From positions 1 through 9,397 of the forward strand of contig JBBRWV010000133.1 in the NCBI GenBank assembly GCA_038248985.1: DNA of 9,397 nucleotides. Reading direction: 5' to 3'. Below, piece by piece: positions 6,653-9,397 of this stretch. Every line of letters begins with the position of its first letter. Position 1 is the first letter of the stretch. This stretch comes from JBBRWV01 sp038248985 (GTDB taxonomy: Bacteria > Planctomycetota > Phycisphaerae > WQYP01). Below the pieces are notes generated by a model. The model saw only the letters and a list, made by a program, of their open reading frames with translations, ran no database searches and was not told the DNA's origin. Made by a program: the position numbers and the translations under genes.

Positions 6653-6898
6653 ATGACACTGGATCAACTGGAAATGGGCTGCTCGGCGAAGGTTTTGAAA
6701 TTGGGAGGTGAGCCGGGGGTGAGGCGGCGGCTGATGGAGATGGGGATCACGATGGGGGTGCGTGTGGAGGCGGTGCGGCGTGCGCCGCTGGGAGATCCTT
6801 TGGATGTGAAGGTGCGAGGGTATCATTTGAGTTTGCGGCGGGATGAGGCGGCGTCGGTGGAAGTGGAAGCGGTGCCGACGACGGGGTCCATACGGTGA
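6653..6898 (+). CDS. feoA: FeoA-domain protein (second of two)
   Basis: This 81-residue protein matches the FeoA family over its full length: MTLDQLEMGCSAKVLKLGG, RRRLMEMGITMGVRVEAVRR, then APLGDPLDVKVRGYHLSLRR, the most diagnostic FeoA block, then DEAASVEVE. An upstream ATG at 6572 would add 27 residues (LKIWGRWRRLLAFLGNGEV...) that look unlike FeoA. The ATG at 6653 has GAGGA 8 nt upstream and gives the family's normal start, so it was chosen. Its stop overlaps an ATG (TGATG, 6896-6900), the usual sign of translational coupling to the next gene. Normally that is feoB; here only a 23-codon frame follows. Confidence 0.9.
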   Translation: MTLDQLEMGCSAKVLKLGGEPGVRRRLMEMGITMGVRVEAVRRAPLGDPLDVKVRGYHLSLRRDEAASVEVEAVPTTGSIR

Positions 6899-6969
6899 TG
6901 TTGACGGTGGCGGCGGAGCGGATGGACAAGGTGGGGATCATGTTTCAAGATTCAAGGTACAAGTTTTAA
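6898..6969 (+). pseudogene. Possible feoB N-terminal remnant (23 codons)
   Basis: The frame begins at an ATG that overlaps the feoA stop as TGATG and encodes MLTVAAERMDKVGIM, then FQDSRYKF and TAA. The first 15 residues look like the start of a FeoB, where an acidic/basic lead and a K-V-x-hydrophobic strand run into the G1 motif GNPN.GKT. Here the frame enters a heptamer repeat at 6943 just before G1 and ends. No G-domain or membrane segments are found downstream. This looks like a feoB lost by deletion, with the array at the junction. A short peptide unrelated to FeoB is the alternative. Confidence 0.4.
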
Positions 6970-6984
6970 GGTTCAAGTTTTAAG
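6943..6984. repeat. Heptamer tandem array after the feoA pair
   Basis: Six 7-bp units in register: TTTCAAG, ATTCAAG, GTACAAG, TTTTAAG, GTTCAAG, TTTTAAG. The consensus is NTTCAAG, and the last four pair up as a 14-bp higher repeat (CAAGTTTTAAGG at 6960-6971 and 6974-6985). It sits between the second feoA and the WbsX-like gene and supplies the last codons of the 23-codon frame. Confidence 0.8.
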
Positions 6985-7017
6985 GGACGACGGGTTTTTG
7001 AAGTGAAAGAAGATGTG

Positions 7018-8172
7018 ATGCGACCGACGGTGGCGGCTTTCTATTTTCCGAACTGGCATGTGGATCCGACGAACGAGAAGTTTCATGGGAAGGGGTGGAC
7101 GGAATGGGAGTTGTTGAAGGCGGCGCGGCCGAGGTTTGCGGGGCACCAACAGCCGAAGGTGCCGGCGTGGGGGTATCAGGACGAGTCGGACCCGCAGGTG
7201 ATGGCGCAGAAGATTGCGGCGGCGGCGGAGCATGGGGTGGATGTATTTTTGTTTGACTGGTATTGGCATGATGAGGGGCCGTTTTTGGAGAGGGGGCTGG
7301 AGAAGGGATATTTGGGGGCGGAGAATAATGATCAGGTGAAGTTTGCGTGCATGTGGGCGAATCATGATTGGGTGGATTTGTTTCCCGCGCATTTGGGGAA
7401 GCCGAAGGAATTGCATCGTCGGGGGGCGGTGACGGAGGAGACGTGGGAGAAGATCACGGATCACCTGGTGAATAACTATTTTGTGCATCCGTCGCACTGG
7501 AAGATTGACGGGAAGCCGGTGTTTTCGGTGTATGAGTTGTTTCGGCTGGTGGAGAGTTTTGGGGGAGTGGAGGGGTGCCGACGGGGGTTGGAGAAGTTGC
7601 GTGCGAAGGCGGTGAAGGCGGGGCTGCCGGGGGTGCATTTGAATGCGATCATTTGGGGGGTGAAGATTTTGCCGAGCGAGACGGCGATAACGAACCCGGC
7701 GGCGTTGCTGGACGCGTTGGGATTTGATTCGGTGACGAGTTACGTGGTGGTGCATCATGTGCGGTTGAAGGAATATCCGGCGACGGATTACGCGGCGGCG
7801 GCGCGGGAGTTTGCGGGGATGTGGGATGGGATGGCGAAGGAATTTCGGCAGCCGTACTGGCCGAATGTTTCGATGGGGTGGGACGCCTCGCCGCGGACGG
7901 ATCAAGCGGGGGGGCATGAGAACGAGGGATATCCGTACATGCCGATGTTGACGGGGAACACGCCGGAGCGATTTGAGGAGGCGTTGCGGGTGGCGGCGCG
8001 GTGGGTAGCGGGGCAGGTGAAGGTGGGCGGCGCGGGGCGGGGCGAGCCGTTGGTGACGATCAATGCGTGGAATGAGTGGACGGAGGGGAGTTATTTGGAG
8101 CCGGATGTGGCGCATGGGATGAAGTATTTGGAGGCGATCAAGCGGGTGTTTGGGGTGGCGGGGGGGGCGTAG
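7018..8172 (+). CDS. WbsX/GH99-like glycan-active protein
   Basis: The product (384 residues from ATG 7018) fits the WbsX-like family (GH99-like TIM-barrel). Its members occur in surface polysaccharide clusters and as free-standing enzymes, annotated as glycosyltransferases or hydrolases, with activity mostly unproven. It opens with strand TVAAFYFPNWHVDP (4-17), then GWTEWE (26-31), FDWYWHDE (79-86), WANHDW (113-118), and near the end the characteristic NAWNEWTEGSYLEPD (349-363), whose acidic residues are the best catalytic candidates. No signal peptide or membrane segment is seen, so it is probably cytoplasmic. A GTG at 7003 would add five residues (MKEDV); both starts have weak ribosome sites (AAAGAAG 5 nt before 7018). 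The TAG stop runs directly into a G-rich heptamer array. Codons are strongly G-ended. No glycan cluster partners are adjacent. Confidence 0.88.
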   Translation: MRPTVAAFYFPNWHVDPTNEKFHGKGWTEWELLKAARPRFAGHQQPKVPAWGYQDESDPQVMAQKIAAAAEHGVDVFLFDWYWHDEGPFLERGLEKGYLGAENNDQVKFACMWANHDWVDLFPAHLGKPKELHRRGAVTEETWEKITDHLVNNYFVHPSHWKIDGKPVFSVYELFRLVESFGGVEGCRRGLEKLRAKAVKAGLPGVHLNAIIWGVKILPSETAITNPAALLDALGFDSVTSYVVVHHVRLKEYPATDYAAAAREFAGMWDGMAKEFRQPYWPNVSMGWDASPRTDQAGGHENEGYPYMPMLTGNTPERFEEALRVAARWVAGQVKVGGAGRGEPLVTINAWNEWTEGSYLEPDVAHGMKYLEAIKRVFGVAGGA

Positions 8173-8175
8173 GGG

Positions 8176-8250
8176 TAGGGGGTCAGGGGTAGGGGGTCAG
8201 GGGTAGGGGGTCAGGGGTAGGGGTCAGGGGTAGGGGTCAGGGGTGAGGGT
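8176..8250. repeat. G-rich heptamer array between convergent genes
   Basis: Eleven near-tandem units alternate TAGGGGG or TAGGGG with TCAGGGG, the last being TGAGGGT (8244-8250). Two units have lost one G. The basic period is 7, the paired period 14. Runs of four or five G separated by two or three bases on the + strand predict strong G-quadruplexes. The array touches the stop of the WbsX-like gene and supplies the stop and last codons of the opposing regulator. It may slow both converging transcripts; no ordinary terminator was seen for either gene. Confidence 0.9.
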
Positions 8251-9341
8251 TTGGTTTCGACTTCGTGGGCGAAGCGCGCGGGGATGAGGGTGGGGGCGGA
8301 GACGTCTGCGTGATTGCGGATGCGGGCGAGGACGTCGAGGCAGTTTTGGATGATTTCGCGGGCGTCGTAGCCGAGGCGTTGGGCGAGGACGGCGCTGGGG
8401 GTGGGCCAGGGGAAATTGGCGTGGGCGACGACTTCGACATCTTCGGGGACGCGGACGCCGGCGGCGAGCAGGCCGCGCGTGGCGTGTTCGACGAGGTTGT
8501 CATCGGTGATGAAGAAGGCATCGGGGCGGTCTTCAGGGTTGCTGAAAAGGAGGTGGGTGATGTCCTGCGCGGAGGGCGCGGCGTCGAGGTGTACCTGGAG
8601 CATCCACTGGGGTTGGGTGGTCAGGCCGTGGGCTTCGGCTTCGGCGAGGAGGGCGGCATCGAATTGTTGGGCGAAATCGAGGGGGCTCCAGGTGTTGAGG
8701 AAGGCGACGCGCTGGCGTTGTCGGCTGGCGAAATATTCCATGGCTTTGGTGGTGAATTTGCTGCCGAGGGCGACGGCGGCGACGTGGGGAAATTCAGGCT
8801 GGTCCCAGATGGAGACGCAGGGCATGGTGGGTGCGCGTTCGAGAATTTGTTTGATAGTTTCGGGTCGCGGAGGGTTGATGAAGATGAGGCCTCCGACGCG
8901 CCATGCGGCGACATCTTCGAGGAGGCGGATGTGGTCGACGTAATTGCTGGGGTAATGGACTTTGCGGTAGATGCGGAGTTTGAGATTGCGGCCGTCTTCG
9001 AGGGAGGAGGCTTCGTTGAAGAGCGCGGTATCGAAGCGTGACCAGTTTGCGGAGAGTCCGGCGAAGACGAGTCCGACGGAGGTGAGGTGGGGGGGAGTTT
9101 GGGAGACGAAGGTGCCGGCCATGCCGCGGGGGGTGGCGAAGCCGTCCTGAATGAGGGAGTTGAAGATTTTTTGGACGGTTTCTGCGGCGAGTTTGTATTT
9201 GGCGCGCATTTCGAGGCGGGTGGGGAAGCGTTCTCCGGGGGGCATTTTGCCGGTGACGATGTGTTTGCGCAGGAGGTCGAGGACTTTGCCGGCGTTTTCG
9301 GGGAGGCGTTGGCGGAGGGAGTTAAGTTCTGATCTGGCCAT
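8211..9341 (-). CDS. GntR-type HTH / LacI-type sensor hybrid regulator
   Basis: This 376-residue transcription factor has a GntR winged helix at residues 12-80 (VLDLLRKHIVTGKMPPGERF, PTRLEMRAKYKLAAETVQKI, LIQDGFATPRGMAGTFVS). From about 88 to 360 it has a LacI/GalR-type periplasmic-binding sensor, including VGLVFAGLSANWSRFDTALF, GGLIFINPP, PDAFFITDDNLVEHATRGLL and DVEVVAHANFPW. Such hybrids are common in Planctomycetota and Verrucomicrobiota and usually control sugar or glycan genes; the ligand here is unknown. The ATG at 9341 has only a weak ribosome site (GGA, about 12 nt upstream), but the helix-turn-helix starts at the normal distance. The last 11 residues, SPLTPTPDPYP, and the stop are encoded by the heptamer array at 8176-8250, so the original C-terminus has been replaced or extended. 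A dyad at 9367-9377 may be its own operator. It converges on the WbsX-like gene. Confidence 0.9.
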   Translation of the reverse strand: MARSELNSLRQRLPENAGKVLDLLRKHIVTGKMPPGERFPTRLEMRAKYKLAAETVQKIFNSLIQDGFATPRGMAGTFVSQTPPHLTSVGLVFAGLSANWSRFDTALFNEASSLEDGRNLKLRIYRKVHYPSNYVDHIRLLEDVAAWRVGGLIFINPPRPETIKQILERAPTMPCVSIWDQPEFPHVAAVALGSKFTTKAMEYFASRQRQRVAFLNTWSPLDFAQQFDAALLAEAEAHGLTTQPQWMLQVHLDAAPSAQDITHLLFSNPEDRPDAFFITDDNLVEHATRGLLAAGVRVPEDVEVVAHANFPWPTPSAVLAQRLGYDAREIIQNCLDVLARIRNHADVSAPTLIPARFAHEVETKPSPLTPTPDPYP

Positions 9342-9366
9342 GAGTTGCGTTCCGTAGTGCGTATTC

Positions 9367-9377
9367 CGGTAATACCG
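9367..9377. promoter_or_regulatory. Putative GntR-type operator
   Basis: CGGTAATACCG is a perfect dyad (CGGTA, central A, TACCG), 25 bp before the regulator's start codon. GntR-family sites are usually short dyads of the form GTnnnAC, and self-regulation is common. The flanking stretch also shows a partial direct repeat, TGCGTTCCGTA and TGCGTATTCCGGTAA. Binding is inferred. Confidence 0.38.
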
Positions 9378-9397
9378 CTTGATCTGACTGAGTTGGC

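Noticed and set aside
6973..8115. 380-codon frame on - strand opposite the WbsX-like gene
   Set aside because: Antisense shadow full of R, P, H and L; the + strand frame has clear family motifs.
8176..8250. CRISPR-like or telomere-like array
   Set aside because: Units are only 6-7 bp with no spacers, so it is a short tandem repeat. No linear-replicon context is visible.
8265..9041. 258-codon frame on + strand opposite the GntR hybrid
   Set aside because: Antisense shadow rich in G, E, D and V with no domain; the - strand gene is well supported.

Overview
The window looks like chromosomal DNA of a Planctomycetota bacterium, probably class Phycisphaerae. This is inferred from the type of L27 protein, a type III glutamine synthetase, an N-terminal fragment of a surface protein resembling PEP-CTERM cargo, XylR-like and GntR-LacI hybrid regulators, and a WbsX-like glycan protein. 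No phage, transposase, CRISPR, tRNA or rRNA was seen. The + strand is G-rich throughout: + genes favour G-ending codons (GCG, GTG, TTG, GGG) and - genes favour C-ending ones. This is a whole-window strand skew, not foreign DNA.

Layout. Bases 1-387 hold the 5' part of a secreted protein gene on the - strand, cut by the window edge. A 398-bp divergent spacer rich in short repeats separates it from a 388-residue XylR-like regulator (786-1952, +). A small exported protein of unknown function follows (2040-2654, +). Ribosomal protein gene rpmA (2812-3078, +) stands alone with its own promoter and a strong terminator. Converging on it is glnA of the GSIII/GlnN type (3422-5608, -), with its own terminator and a probable promoter about 230 bp upstream.

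A 626-bp spacer with repeated TTGCACAA boxes leads to two tandem FeoA-type genes (6235-6555 and 6653-6898, +). A 23-codon reading frame overlaps the second feoA as TGATG. It reads like the first residues of FeoB but stops making sense just where the G1 motif should begin, at a heptamer repeat array. A WbsX/GH99-like protein (7018-8172, +) converges on a GntR-LacI hybrid regulator (8211-9341, -). The two meet in a second, G-rich heptamer array that supplies the last codons of the regulator.

The genes do not form one pathway. They are independent units: ribosome, nitrogen assimilation, iron uptake accessory, surface glycan or sugar regulation. The most unusual shared feature is short DNA arrays of 7- or 14-bp period at four places, two of them at gene ends that look eroded or rewritten. 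I see no convincing new multi-gene system. The most testable novelties are the heptamer arrays, the apparent loss of feoB, and the helically phased repeats near the XylR-like gene.
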